Origin: Octadecabacter dasysiphoniae | Lineage (GTDB): Bacteria; Pseudomonadota; Alphaproteobacteria; Rhodobacterales; Rhodobacteraceae | NCBI RefSeq assembly: GCF_021532615.1 | Contig: NZ_JAKGAQ010000002.1 | Coordinates: 62,001 to 126,000 of the forward strand | Length of the DNA: 64,000 bases | Reading direction: 5' to 3' | Shown: piece after piece, positions 17,875-26,230 of the stretch | Numbering within the stretch: the first letter of the stretch is position 1 | Layout of the letters: each line of letters starts with the position of its first letter | Notes under the pieces: generated by a model | Told to the model about the DNA's origin: nothing | What the model saw: only the letters and a program-made list of their open reading frames with translations | Database searches by the model: none | Position numbers and translations under genes: made by a program

Positions 17875-18957
17875 ATGCCCACCATCAAAGCAGCCGTTTG
17901 CCATGAATTCGGCCAGCCCTTCGTTATCGAAAACATCGACATCCGCGCACCCCAAGACGCCGAAGTCGAAGTCACCCTCGCGGCCTGCGCGATCTGCCAC
18001 TCTGACATCACCTACGCCAGCGGCGCTTGGGGCGGATCATTGCCAGCGGTCTACGGGCACGAGGCCGCAGGCACCGTCACCGCCATCGGCCCCAACACCA
18101 AGGACGTCAAAATCGGCGACAAAGTCGTCGTCACGCTGATCCGGTCTTGCGGCACCTGCCCGTCCTGCGCCTCCGCGCGGCCCACCAACTGCGAAGAAGG
18201 ATATGAGGGCGACCATGGCCCGATCAAAACTGCCGACGGCGGAAAACTCCACCAGGCGATGGCGTGCGGCGGGTTCGCCGAAAAGGTCGTCGTGGACGCC
18301 TCTCAGGTCGTGACCCTCCCCGACGGGATAACAATGGAGGCCGCATCCCTCCTCGCATGTGGCGTCATCACCGGCATCGGTGCTGTGGTAAACGCCGCCA
18401 AAGTCCGCCCCGGTCAAGACGTTGTCGTGATTGGCGCGGGCGGTGTCGGCCTGAACGCGATCCAAGGCGCAAAAATCGCGGGCGCACGCCGCATCGTCGC
18501 CGTCGATATGGAACCAAGCAAACTCGACATCGCGCGCGAATTCGGGGCCACCGATGCTGTCCTCGCCAGCACCGACGCCCCGTGGCGTGACGCCAAGGCC
18601 GCAATGGGCCGTGGCGCAGATGCGGTTCTGGTCACTGTTGGCATCGCGCCTGTGTATGACCAAGCCCCCAAATACCTCGCCAAGGGGGGCAACATTGTGA
18701 TGGTCGGCATGCCCGCATCCGGCGCGTTCTCGCAATACGAGGCCGCAAATTTCGCCGCTGCAGGTCAGGGCATGATCGGGTCCAAAATGGGCGACGTCGT
18801 GATCAAACGCGATATCCCGTGGATGGTTGATCTGTACAAACAGGGCCGCCTGAAATTGGACGAACTGATCTCCGGCACATGGTCCCTCGATCAGATCAAC
18901 GACGCGATTGACGATACCAAAACAGGCGCCGCCAAACGCAACGTCATCGTTTTTTGA
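17875..18957 (+). CDS. Zinc-dependent alcohol dehydrogenase (class III-like MDR)
   Basis: NAD(P)-dependent medium-chain dehydrogenase of 360 residues. Catalytic zinc ligands are C41 in CAICHSD and H62/E63 in GHE. The structural zinc lobe has four cysteines (C92, C95, C98, C106). The Rossmann motif is GAGGVGLNAIQG, followed by an acidic VDMEPSKL that favours NAD. The central NCEEGYEGDHG segment sets it apart from glutathione-dependent formaldehyde dehydrogenase. The start is ATG 17875; an upstream in-frame reading would begin inside the MFS gene. A tandem repeat follows its stop. Confidence 0.92.
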   Translation: MPTIKAAVCHEFGQPFVIENIDIRAPQDAEVEVTLAACAICHSDITYASGAWGGSLPAVYGHEAAGTVTAIGPNTKDVKIGDKVVVTLIRSCGTCPSCASARPTNCEEGYEGDHGPIKTADGGKLHQAMACGGFAEKVVVDASQVVTLPDGITMEAASLLACGVITGIGAVVNAAKVRPGQDVVVIGAGGVGLNAIQGAKIAGARRIVAVDMEPSKLDIAREFGATDAVLASTDAPWRDAKAAMGRGADAVLVTVGIAPVYDQAPKYLAKGGNIVMVGMPASGAFSQYEAANFAAAGQGMIGSKMGDVVIKRDIPWMVDLYKQGRLKLDELISGTWSLDQINDAIDDTKTGAAKRNVIVF

Positions 18958-19023
18958 CCCATCCGGCGAAAACGGCGCGTCATCAAAGGGTTAGCAAAAA
19001 CAGCCCCGTCAGCCCATAAAACG

Positions 19024-19071
19024 CCCATACCGGACCCATACCCAACCCATACCAGACCCATACGCCCGATT
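19024..19071 (+). repeat. 11-bp tandem repeat, locus A (CCCATAC-N4, four units)
   Basis: Four units start at 19024, 19035, 19046 and 19057, each CCCATAC followed by four variable bases (CGGA, CCAA, CAGA, GCCC), then GATT. The period is exactly 11 bp. The final 25 bases (19047-19071) recur identically at 58480-58504. It ends 9 bp before the ATG of the enolase-superfamily gene, where no typical ribosome site is seen. Confidence 0.8.
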
Positions 19072-19080
19072 GGACAGATC

Positions 19081-20316
19081 ATGAAACTTCAGGACCTCGA
19101 CATCATCGTGACAGCCCCCCCCGCCCCGGGGTGGGGTGGCAGGTACTGGATACTGGTCAAAGTCACGACAGACACAGGCATCACTGGTTGGGGTGAATGT
19201 TACGCCAGCAGCGTCGGCCCGAACGCGATGACCGCCGTGATCAAGGACGTGTTCGAACGTCACATGCAGGACGAAAACCCTGAAAACATTGAACTTATGT
19301 TTCGCCGTGCCTATTCCAGCGGCTTCACCCAGCGCCCTGATTTAACGGTGATGGGCGCGTTCAGCGGCCTTGAAATTGCCTGTTGGGATATCCTTGGCAA
19401 AGACCGCGATCGCCCTGTCCATGCCCTCATCGGCGGGCGGCTAAACGACAAAATCCGCGCGTATACCTACCTCTATCCGCAAAAACACCATCCCCTACCT
19501 GATTTTTGGGCCAGCGCCGAAATGGCCGCAGACGTCGCAATTTCCCTTGTAAATCAGGGGTATACGGCCCTGAAGTTCGACCCGGCAGGCCCCTACACAA
19601 TCCGCAGCGGCCACATGCCATCGCTACACGACATCGAAACATCCATCGCCTTTTGCCAAACCATCCGCGACGCTGTCGGCCCGAACGCCGATTTGCTGTT
19701 TGGCACCCACGGGCAGTTTTCAACGGGCGGCGCGATCCGCATGGGCCAAGCCCTCGAACGCTTCAGCCCCCTGTGGTACGAAGAACCCATTCCACCTGAT
19801 GCCGTGGCAGAAATGGCAAAGGTCGCCAGCGCCGTGCGCATCCCCGTCGCCACAGGCGAACGCCTGACCACAAAGGCCGAATTCGCCACCGTTCTGCGCG
19901 CCGGCGCCGCCACAATCCTGCAACCCGCCCTGGGCCGCTCGGGCGGTATCTGGGAAACGAAAAAAATCGCAACATTGGCCGAAGTCTACAACGCTCAAGT
20001 CGCCCCGCATCTTTATGCAGGCCCCATCGAATGGGCCGCCAACATCCAGCTCGCCGCGACGCTGCCCAACATCCTGATGGCCGAAACCATCGAAACCCCG
20101 TTCCATGACGCGCTGATAAAATCGTCAATTACAATTGAAAACGGCTACATTCCGGTGCCAGCCGCCCCCGGACTCGGCATCGACGTAGACGAGGCCCTTG
20201 CCCGCGCGCACCCCTACACAGACACAGGCCTGCACCTCGAAATGCAAAGCGATCCCATCAGCTATCACGCGCCCAACCTGTTTGCAGGCGGCGCCCCGGT
20301 TAAAGATCAATCCTGA
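19081..20316 (+). CDS. Enolase-superfamily (mandelate racemase/muconate lactonizing) sugar-acid dehydratase
   Basis: A 411-residue member of the mandelate-racemase branch. The N-terminal capping domain includes TDTGITGWGECYA. The barrel supplies LKFDPAGPY, the acidic metal ligands (WYEEPIPPD and PVATGERL), and a late histidine in QVAPHLYAGPIEW. The pattern resembles D-galactonate/mannonate-type dehydratases. A regulator or transporter that would name the sugar acid is not adjacent. The start codon follows the 11-bp tandem repeats almost directly, and no Shine-Dalgarno is obvious (GGACAG is the closest match). Confidence 0.87.
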   Translation: MKLQDLDIIVTAPPAPGWGGRYWILVKVTTDTGITGWGECYASSVGPNAMTAVIKDVFERHMQDENPENIELMFRRAYSSGFTQRPDLTVMGAFSGLEIACWDILGKDRDRPVHALIGGRLNDKIRAYTYLYPQKHHPLPDFWASAEMAADVAISLVNQGYTALKFDPAGPYTIRSGHMPSLHDIETSIAFCQTIRDAVGPNADLLFGTHGQFSTGGAIRMGQALERFSPLWYEEPIPPDAVAEMAKVASAVRIPVATGERLTTKAEFATVLRAGAATILQPALGRSGGIWETKKIATLAEVYNAQVAPHLYAGPIEWAANIQLAATLPNILMAETIETPFHDALIKSSITIENGYIPVPAAPGLGIDVDEALARAHPYTDTGLHLEMQSDPISYHAPNLFAGGAPVKDQS

Positions 20317-20375
20317 CCGCCCCTTCATCTAGGCCAAAAACTCAATTCCATCTTTTCCTCATGCTCGATCCTCGC

Positions 20376-20395
20376 TATTCTTGAACAAAGTTCAA
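20376..20395 (+). promoter_or_regulatory. tetR (20406) -10 element overlapped by operator O1
   Basis: TATTCT at 20376-20381 is a good -10, and TTGAAC-AAA-GTTCAA at 20381-20395 is a perfect inverted repeat that starts on its last base. The same TGAAC-N3-GTTCA core recurs twice after the gene. I infer autorepression of this TetR gene. Confidence 0.7.
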
Positions 20396-20405
20396 AGGAT
20401 ATCCC

Positions 20406-20996
20406 ATGGCCGGAAAAGTCCAAGCACGGCGCGCCGCTCTACGCGATGCCCTGATCCAACACGCCGAACAGCGTATCGAAACCGACGGGCTGAAAAACCT
20501 GCGCGCGCGTGATCTTGCCAAAGACGCGGGCTGCGCGCTGGGGGCTATCTATAATGTCTTTGGCGATTTGAATGATCTGGTCCTTGCCGTAAACGCCCGC
20601 TCCTTTCACGCGCTGGGGGCACAAGTCGCCGAAGCCCTCGCCGACGCACCACAGGACGCGACCGAGCAATTGATCGTGATGTCACACGCCTACCACCGTT
20701 TTGCCGCCGAAAACTTCAACACATGGCGCGCGCTGTTTGATATCGAACGCCCCGCAGGCCAAGCCGCCCCCGATTGGTATCTTCAGGAAATGGGCCAACT
20801 GTTCGCCTATATCGACGCCCCGCTGTCCGTTTTATTCCCCGACCACGACGCCGAAAAACGCGCCCTTTTGACCAAAGCGCTGTTTTCCAGCGTACATGGA
20901 ATCGTTCTTTTGGGCTTGGACGAGGCGTCAGCAGGGGTTCCGGCGGCGCAGCTGGATGAAATGATTTCCCTTATTCTCAGCCACTTAGCTTCCTAA
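20406..20996 (+). CDS. TetR-family regulator of the PspA/YiaAB operon
   Basis: A 196-residue regulator. The N-terminal helix-turn-helix runs to about residue 60 (LAKDAGCALGAIYNVFGDL), and a WHG-type TetR C-terminal domain follows with SHAYHRFAAENFNTWRALF. The gene is preceded by one TGAAC-N3-GTTCA palindrome over its own -10 and followed by two more in the 121-bp gap before the PspA gene, so it probably represses itself and that operon. The orientation is tandem rather than divergent. The inducing signal is unknown; membrane or lipid stress would suit the controlled genes. Confidence 0.88.
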   Translation: MAGKVQARRAALRDALIQHAEQRIETDGLKNLRARDLAKDAGCALGAIYNVFGDLNDLVLAVNARSFHALGAQVAEALADAPQDATEQLIVMSHAYHRFAAENFNTWRALFDIERPAGQAAPDWYLQEMGQLFAYIDAPLSVLFPDHDAEKRALLTKALFSSVHGIVLLGLDEASAGVPAAQLDEMISLILSHLAS

Positions 20997-21008
20997 ATCT
21001 CAATTTCG

Positions 21009-21021
21009 TGAACATTGTTCA
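21009..21021. promoter_or_regulatory. Operator O2 (TGAAC-ATT-GTTCA)
   Basis: Perfect palindrome with a 3-bp centre, matching O1 and O3. It lies 10 bp upstream of the -35 element of the candidate pspA promoter. A further TTGAAC half-site forms the -35 itself. Confidence 0.72.
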
Positions 21022-21030
21022 AAAAATATC

Positions 21031-21059
21031 TTGAACAAACGAACTTAGCTCGCTATCTC
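21031..21059 (+). promoter_or_regulatory. Candidate promoter of the PspA/YiaAB operon
   Basis: TTGAAC (21031-21036) and TATCTC (21054-21059) are separated by 17 bp. The promoter is bracketed by palindromes at 21009-21021 and 21067-21079, the expected layout for repressor control. Confidence 0.55.
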
Positions 21060-21066
21060 TAATTCA

Positions 21067-21079
21067 TGAACGACGTTCA
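21067..21079. promoter_or_regulatory. Operator O3 (TGAAC-GAC-GTTCA)
   Basis: Perfect palindrome identical in core to O1 and O2. It sits at about +1 to +13 of the predicted pspA transcript. A GTGAAC half-site follows at about 21089. Confidence 0.72.
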
Positions 21080-21117
21080 CAATACAACGTGAACCACGAC
21101 ACATGAAAGGAAGCGAT

Positions 21118-21801
21118 ATGTTCAAGACACTTTCAACCCTCATTGCAGGGGTCAACGCACGCTCCGAAGACCGCGTTCGCGATGCCTTTGCCATTGAACT
21201 GATTGATCAGAAAATCCGCGAGGCCGAACAATCCCTGAAGGCCGCCAAGGCCACCCTCGCCTCTCTGATCCAGCGCCAGCGCAGCGAGGTCCGCCAACGC
21301 GACACCTTGAAAAACCGCATCAAGGATATGATGTCGCGCGCCCAAAGCGCGATGGATCAGGACCGCGATGATTTGGCAACCGAGGCCGCGCAGGCCGTCG
21401 CGAGCATGGAAAACGAACTAACCATCCGCAACGAAACCTGTGATCGCCTTGATCAAAAGGTCATCCGCCTGCGCAATTCAATCGAGGCCGGCCACCGCCG
21501 CATAATCGATCTGAAACAAGGTGCCATTCAGGCCCGCGCCGTGCGCCGTGAACAGGCGATCCAGACCAAGCTGAATTCGACGATCGGGCATACGTCCAAC
21601 ACACAAGAAGCCGAAGAATTGATCACCCGTGTCATGGGCCGTGACGACCCGTTCGAGCAGTCCGAAATCCTGCGAGAGATCGACCGCGACCTTGGCCATG
21701 AAACCCTTGCCGATCGCATGGCCGACAACGGCTTTGGCGCATCAACCCGCACCACGGCAGACGATGTTCTGGGCCGCCTGAAGAAAAAGAAATCCGCTTA
21801 A
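21118..21801 (+). CDS. pspA: PspA/IM30-family membrane-stress protein
   Basis: A 227-residue ESCRT-III-like protein expected to bind the inner face of the cytoplasmic membrane and stabilise it. It starts MFKTLSTLIAG (amphipathic helix), followed by almost continuous coiled coil from about residue 20 to 150, and ends in a Lys-rich tail. I choose ATG 21118 because AAAGGAAG lies just before it; the ATG at 21103 would place that ribosome site inside the gene. A YiaAB protein follows after 27 bp. The pspF/pspB/pspC partners of enterobacteria are absent; control appears to be by the upstream TetR protein instead of PspF. Confidence 0.9.
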   Translation: MFKTLSTLIAGVNARSEDRVRDAFAIELIDQKIREAEQSLKAAKATLASLIQRQRSEVRQRDTLKNRIKDMMSRAQSAMDQDRDDLATEAAQAVASMENELTIRNETCDRLDQKVIRLRNSIEAGHRRIIDLKQGAIQARAVRREQAIQTKLNSTIGHTSNTQEAEELITRVMGRDDPFEQSEILREIDRDLGHETLADRMADNGFGASTRTTADDVLGRLKKKKSA

Positions 21802-21828
21802 CCAACCAATTTCAAAAGGAATAAACCG

Positions 21829-22125
21829 ATGAACAACTTCAACAAATCCGACAACGGCCTGATCATTTTCTTCAACGGCATCGCAGTCGTTATCGCCTAC
21901 GGCATGCTTGGACTGTCCCTTTATATGTCCCCGGACGTGCCGCTGGCGACCAAAGGATACTGGGGAATCGGCATCCTGCTGCTCACCCTCGCTTTGGTGA
22001 ATTTCGTGAAACTGCGCTTTGACGAACGCCTTGCCGATGACCGAATCAGCCGTGTCGAAGAAGCCCGCAATGAACGCCTTTTGGCCGAATATGTTGGTGG
22101 CGAAGACCACAAAGACGCCGCTTAA
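21829..22125 (+). CDS. YiaA/YiaB-family inner-membrane protein
   Basis: A 98-residue protein with two TM helices (about residues 10-32 and 43-60) separated by a short loop, then a charged C-terminal tail (FDERLADDRISRVEEARNER). The two-helix layout with KSDNGLIIFFNGIAVVIAYG matches the YiaAB domain. It is preceded by AAAAGGAA and lies 27 bp after pspA. The context suggests a membrane partner for PspA, taking the place of PspB/C, but this is inference. Confidence 0.82.
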   Translation: MNNFNKSDNGLIIFFNGIAVVIAYGMLGLSLYMSPDVPLATKGYWGIGILLLTLALVNFVKLRFDERLADDRISRVEEARNERLLAEYVGGEDHKDAA

Positions 22126-22155
22126 ACCAACATCACCCTTGCCGCTCACGGCAAA

Positions 22156-22200
22156 GCGCCCCGCTTCTTTCCTGTCCCTAGGGAGGCGGGGCGCACCCTT
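22156..22200 (+). terminator. Probable terminator after PspA/YiaAB
   Basis: GCGCCCCGC (22156-22164) and GCGGGGCGC (22186-22194) form a perfect 9-bp stem with a 21-nt loop, followed by ACCCTTT. The T-run is short, so termination may be partial, allowing some read-through into the lipid genes. Confidence 0.5.
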
Positions 22201-22234
22201 TCCAATCCCTCAAACGTCAGCCAAGATCACCCAG

Positions 22235-22903
22235 ATGAAATCGATCCTGTCCCTCCCCCGTCGCGCCGCCGCCAAATTGGTCGGCCTCGCTATTTCGCTA
22301 TTGGTGCGTTTCCTGACCGCTGTGCGCGCGAACTGGCAGGGGATTGAACCGATCAACAAACAGCGGGTCTATTTTGCCAACCACGTCAGCAATGCCGATA
22401 TGCCGATGATCTGGTCGTGCCTGCCGCCCAACCTGCGCCGTGATGTGCGCCCGGTCGCTGCCGCCGATTACTGGTTGAAAAACAAACTGCGCGCCTTCGT
22501 CGGCCCCGAAGTTTTCAATTGCGTGCTGGTGGATCGCCGCCCCGAGGCGCGGACAGACGGCCATGACCCGATGCAAAATATCCTTGATGCGCTGGATGCC
22601 GGATCATCCCTGATCATTTTCCCCGAAGGCAACCGCAACATGACGGAAGACCCGCTTTTGCCCTTCAAATCAGGGCTTTATAATATGGGTAAGGCGCGCC
22701 CGGATGTGGATCTTGTGCCCACATGGATCGCCAATGTCACCGAAATCATGCCCAAGGGCGAGGTCATCCCCCTGCCTCTGATTTGCACAGTCACCTTCGG
22801 CGAACCGATCCACGTGGGCGACACAGAGGCAAAGGACGACTTTTTGAAACGCGCGTCAGATGCGCTTGTCGGGCTCGCCCCCTCGCAGGAGGATCGGCTA
22901 TGA
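22235..22903 (+). CDS. 1-acyl-sn-glycerol-3-phosphate acyltransferase (PlsC-like)
   Basis: Predicted to acylate lysophosphatidic acid to phosphatidic acid at the inner membrane. The 222-residue chain has one N-terminal hydrophobic helix, the acyltransferase HX4D motif as H50-VSNA-D55, and FPEGNRN at about 129-135. I start at ATG 22235; longer readings run back into the YiaAB gene. Its stop overlaps the ATG of the CdsA-like gene (ATGA). The enzyme pair makes consecutive steps, phosphatidic acid and then CDP-diacylglycerol. It is probably a paralogue of the housekeeping plsC. Confidence 0.86.
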   Translation: MKSILSLPRRAAAKLVGLAISLLVRFLTAVRANWQGIEPINKQRVYFANHVSNADMPMIWSCLPPNLRRDVRPVAAADYWLKNKLRAFVGPEVFNCVLVDRRPEARTDGHDPMQNILDALDAGSSLIIFPEGNRNMTEDPLLPFKSGLYNMGKARPDVDLVPTWIANVTEIMPKGEVIPLPLICTVTFGEPIHVGDTEAKDDFLKRASDALVGLAPSQEDRL

Positions 22904-23838
22904 CATCCACCAACGCGGAAATTCTATGGCTGGCCATTGGCGTGTGCGGATTGATGACGTTGTTGTCAATTTTCGGCGAAGTCCTGCGCGCACGCACGGA
23001 CGTCAACAACCCCGTTGTTGAAACCTTTATGACCCGCGTGCGCAGCTGGTGGGGCATGGTGATCTTGTTCACGCTGGCCCTGATCGCGGGCAAAATCGGC
23101 ATTATTGTTCTGTTTGCTTTCGCGTCTTTTGCGGCATTGCGTGAATTTCTGACGCTGACGAACAAACGACAGGCCGATCATCTTGCCCTCGCGCTCGGCT
23201 TTTTTGTCGTGTTGCCGCTGCAATACCTGTTTGTGGGCCTTGGCTGGCAGGCGCTTTATACGGTTTTCATCCCCGTCTATGCGTTTTTGATGCTGCCCAT
23301 CGTGTCCGCCCTGCGCGGCAATGCGGACAGGTTCCTGATCCGTGTCGCGGAAACCCAGTGGGCGCTGATGATCGCTGTGTTCTGCATGTCCCACGTGCCC
23401 GCATTGCTGATGATTGACGTCGAAGGCTACCCCGCAGATCGCGGCATATTGCTGATCGTCTTCCTGATTATGGTCGTACAAATCGGCGATCTTCTTGATT
23501 TCTTTTTTGGCCGTCGCATCGGCAAAACCCGCATCATCCCGAAACTGTCCGCCAAGACATGGGAAGGCATGGCCTGCGGGGTTGTCTGCGCTGCCCTTGC
23601 GGGCGGATTGCTCGCGTGGTTGACGCCATTCGGGGTCGGTATGGCGATGGCGATGGCCGCGCTTGCGTCCACCGTCGGCATGTTTGGCAACCTCGTGTTC
23701 GCCGCCATCAAACGGGATCGCGGCGTCAAAGACTGGTCACACCTGATCCCCGGCCAAGGCGGGTTCACGGACCAGCTCGATTCTGTGATTTTTGCAGCGC
23801 CCGTGTTCTACCACATCACGCATCTGATTTATGGCTGA
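22900..23838 (+). CDS. CDP-diacylglycerol synthase-like protein (CdsA/YnbB type)
   Basis: A 312-residue protein with about eight TM helices, predicted to make CDP-diacylglycerol from phosphatidic acid and CTP. The CDS signature region is present (IKRDRGVKD then LIPGQGGFTDQLD, residues 270-294) but differs from the PROSITE pattern: the first Ser is A268, the His of PGHGG is Q286, and the Arg of DR is Q292. The metal-binding Asp residues D278, D291 and D294 are kept. E. coli YnbB is a comparable paralogue. It is coupled to the PlsC-like gene by ATGA. Its 3' end overlaps the convergent gene by 10 bp. Confidence 0.82.
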   Translation: MTSTNAEILWLAIGVCGLMTLLSIFGEVLRARTDVNNPVVETFMTRVRSWWGMVILFTLALIAGKIGIIVLFAFASFAALREFLTLTNKRQADHLALALGFFVVLPLQYLFVGLGWQALYTVFIPVYAFLMLPIVSALRGNADRFLIRVAETQWALMIAVFCMSHVPALLMIDVEGYPADRGILLIVFLIMVVQIGDLLDFFFGRRIGKTRIIPKLSAKTWEGMACGVVCAALAGGLLAWLTPFGVGMAMAMAALASTVGMFGNLVFAAIKRDRGVKDWSHLIPGQGGFTDQLDSVIFAAPVFYHITHLIYG

Positions 23839-24734
23839 CGCACCATGAAATCACCGACAACGGGGTAGTGATCCGTCGCCCATTCCCCGTCAAACCGCCC
23901 CCGCACCGAAAACGTTTCACCGAGCGGCGCAATGCCATCCGTCCCACCGATGTGGTCAATGGCGGGAAACAGGTTCAGCCCGCGATTGAAATGGAACGTC
24001 GATCCCTGCACAGGCCAGAACGTCACGCCAACGTCCTCAAGAATACCCAGCGTCGTGGACCCGCGGATCGCGTTGAAATCACCAATGACGAAAACCGGCA
24101 TGCGCGTCGCAGGCTCTGCGATCCGTTCTGCCACCAATGCCGCAGACAGCTTGCGGTTCGACGCACTGCGATATTCCGTATGAAGATTATAGACGCGGAA
24201 AACGGTGCCGTTGCGGTCACTAAATTCCGCCCAAGACGTAAACGCGGGCCAGGACCCGTTGAACGTGCGCGAATAGATCACATCAGGCGTATCGCTGAAA
24301 AAGAACCACCCCTCGTCGCGCAACGTAAGGCGATCAGCGCGGTAGAAAACCGGCTGGGTGGATGGGAAATCGGCAGGGTCGCCCACAGCCGCCACGCGGT
24401 AATCGGGGTTTTGATCAATCAACCAGTCCAGCGTCAGGTTGGCTGGTGCCATGCCGCGCCCGAAACTCTCCATCTCTTGAAAACCGACGACATCGGCATC
24501 CAAAGACCGGAACGCCGATTGCAGCGGCCCCTTGCGGCGTTCCCAATCGCCAACAGACCAATCGCCCGTGTCACGCCCGAGCCAGATATAATGCACATTA
24601 TACGTCGCCACCCGCAGCGCGCCGGCGTCGCGATCCTGCACAGGTTGGGGCAAAGAATTACACGCAACCATCGTGATAAAGAGCGCGCAGATCAGCCCAA
24701 TCGCCGTCCCAATTCGTTTGACCCACCGCATCAT
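23829..24734 (-). CDS. EEP-family hydrolase, predicted lipoprotein
   Basis: A 301-residue DNase I-like phosphodiesterase. The N-terminus is a lipoprotein signal with lipobox MVAC (C25), so it should be anchored in the envelope facing the periplasm. Superfamily motifs are RVATYNVHYI, VVGFQEME, YNLHTEYR, FVIGDFNAIRG and ATDHYPV, giving a complete active site. It overlaps the upstream glycerate kinase stop as ATGATG/TGA. Possible substrates are extracellular DNA, nucleotides or phospholipid head groups. It differs from the larger EEP gene at 13.7 kb, which has no signal. Confidence 0.88.
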   Translation of the reverse strand: MMRWVKRIGTAIGLICALFITMVACNSLPQPVQDRDAGALRVATYNVHYIWLGRDTGDWSVGDWERRKGPLQSAFRSLDADVVGFQEMESFGRGMAPANLTLDWLIDQNPDYRVAAVGDPADFPSTQPVFYRADRLTLRDEGWFFFSDTPDVIYSRTFNGSWPAFTSWAEFSDRNGTVFRVYNLHTEYRSASNRKLSAALVAERIAEPATRMPVFVIGDFNAIRGSTTLGILEDVGVTFWPVQGSTFHFNRGLNLFPAIDHIGGTDGIAPLGETFSVRGRFDGEWATDHYPVVGDFMVRQP

Positions 24735-25990
24735 GGCAGGACCAGCAAAGCGCGAAAATCGTTGACGTTCGTCATGGTTGGTCCTGTCACAACCTGCATT
24801 CCGATCTTGCCAAAGAAACCGTGCGCATCGTTGCGCGCCAATGCGCCGTCCGCCGACACCTCCATCGCTTCGGCCAGCGCCAATGTCGTGGGGTCTGCGA
24901 TGGCGCCTGCGACTTCTGCTGCGCCATCAACGCCGTCTGTGTCCCCCGCCATAACATGTATTTTAGGGTGGCCTTTCAGCGCGATCGCCGCCGCCAATGT
25001 GAATTCTGCGTTCGGCCCACCGATGCCGTCACCCGTCCGCGTGACCGTACATTCGCCGCCCGACAACAACAGCACAGGATGCGGCAGGCGCTGTTTGGCA
25101 ACCTCAACCGCCATGGCCGCCTGCGACACAGCCAAATCCCGCGCCTCACCTTCAATGGCGTCGCCCAGCATGCGCACTTCGACGCCTAGCCCCTCGGCCA
25201 GTTCCGCAGCCGCCGCCAAAGACTGCGACGGGGCTGCGATGATTGTGTTCACCACCCCCGCCAACCGCGGATCGTCCACAGCCAAAGGATCACCGCCGCG
25301 TGCCAAATAGGCGTTCACCGCATCGGGGGCCTCAACCTTCCACTTTGCCAATGTCGCGATGGCCAGATCAGCGTGGCCTGCATGGCCCACCGTCGGTCCG
25401 CTTGCGATGTCGCTCGGATCATCCCCCGGCACATCCGAAATCAGCAGCGCGTGCAATTTCGCCGGATGCACCGCCGCCGCCAACCGCCCACCCTTCACGG
25501 CTGACAATTCCTTGCGGATGCCGTTGATATCCCCGATGGGCATGCCGGACGCCAACATTGCCGCGCTCAGCGATTGTTTGTCTTCCAATGTCAGCCCGTC
25601 CGCAGGGGCGCACAACAGCGCGGAACCGCCACCAGAAATGAGCATCACAACAGTGTCGTCCGCCCCCAAACCTTTCGCGATCTCAAGCAACCGTTGCGTG
25701 GCATCAATGCCTGCTTGGTCGGGGACAGGGTGGGATGCCTCTACGATTTTTATGCCTTCACACGGGCGGCCATATCCATAGCGGGTGATCACGAACCCCT
25801 CACACGGCCCCCATGCGGCCTCAATAGCCTCTGCCATGCGTGCGGATGCCTTACCGGCCCCCAACACCACCACACGGCCTGCGGGTTTGGCGGGCAACGC
25901 GCGCGGCACACACAACATCGGATCCGCCCGCGCCACGGCCGCCGCAAACAAATCACGCAAAAACTGGTTCGGGTCGGTAAGGGCGTTCAT
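24731..25990 (-). CDS. Glycerate 2-kinase, MOFRL family
   Basis: ATP-dependent kinase converting glycerate to 2-phosphoglycerate (GckA/TtuD type), 419 residues. It shows VVVLGAGKASARMAEAIE, the central ISGGGSALLCAP, KELSAVKGGRLA, LLISDVPGDDPSDIASGP and, in the C-terminal MOFRL domain, LLSGGECTVT and AGDTDGVDG. ATG 25990 gives the usual N-terminus (ALTDPNQFLRDLFAAAV); the earlier start at 26032 lacks support. It likely feeds glyoxylate or serine-cycle carbon into glycolysis. It is co-transcribed with the EEP lipoprotein. Confidence 0.92.
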   Translation of the reverse strand: MNALTDPNQFLRDLFAAAVARADPMLCVPRALPAKPAGRVVVLGAGKASARMAEAIEAAWGPCEGFVITRYGYGRPCEGIKIVEASHPVPDQAGIDATQRLLEIAKGLGADDTVVMLISGGGSALLCAPADGLTLEDKQSLSAAMLASGMPIGDINGIRKELSAVKGGRLAAAVHPAKLHALLISDVPGDDPSDIASGPTVGHAGHADLAIATLAKWKVEAPDAVNAYLARGGDPLAVDDPRLAGVVNTIIAAPSQSLAAAAELAEGLGVEVRMLGDAIEGEARDLAVSQAAMAVEVAKQRLPHPVLLLSGGECTVTRTGDGIGGPNAEFTLAAAIALKGHPKIHVMAGDTDGVDGAAEVAGAIADPTTLALAEAMEVSADGALARNDAHGFFGKIGMQVVTGPTMTNVNDFRALLVLP

Positions 25991-26082
25991 CAGTGTTCTT
26001 TCATCCAGGATCGGCGTGCATTGCCACAGCACAGACCATAACTGCGCCCGCGTCAGAATAAAACGAAACTGGTTGTGATAAA

Positions 26083-26159
26083 TGGCGATCCGGGAAGGAC
26101 TCGAACCCTCAACATCCTGATTAGAAGTCAGGTGCTCTATCCAGTTGAGCTACCGGACC
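26083..26159 (-). tRNA. tRNA-Arg (anticodon TCT)
   Basis: A 77-nt cloverleaf on the minus strand. The acceptor arms GGTCCGG and CCGGATC pair with one G-T, the D arm is GCTC-AACTGGATA-GAGC, the anticodon stem CCTGA/TCAGG holds loop CTTCTAA, and the T arm has loop TTCGAGT. The anticodon TCT is the complement of 26123-26125. The discriminator is G and the 3' CCA is encoded (26085-26083). It decodes AGA. Confidence 0.96.
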
Positions 26160-26230
26160 GCTGCTGACCTTCTAACGATGTCGCGCGGGGTCGTGCAAGC
26201 GCTGACGCAGGGTGTTGCGCGCAACTGTGT

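Noticed and set aside
23559..25310. 583-codon plus-strand open frame
   Set aside because: It crosses the end of the CdsA-like gene and runs antisense to the EEP lipoprotein and glycerate kinase; Arg/Pro/His-rich composition is typical of a shadow frame.
26083..26159. tRNA-Arg as an integration site
   Set aside because: No integrase gene or repeated tRNA 3' end is visible nearby.
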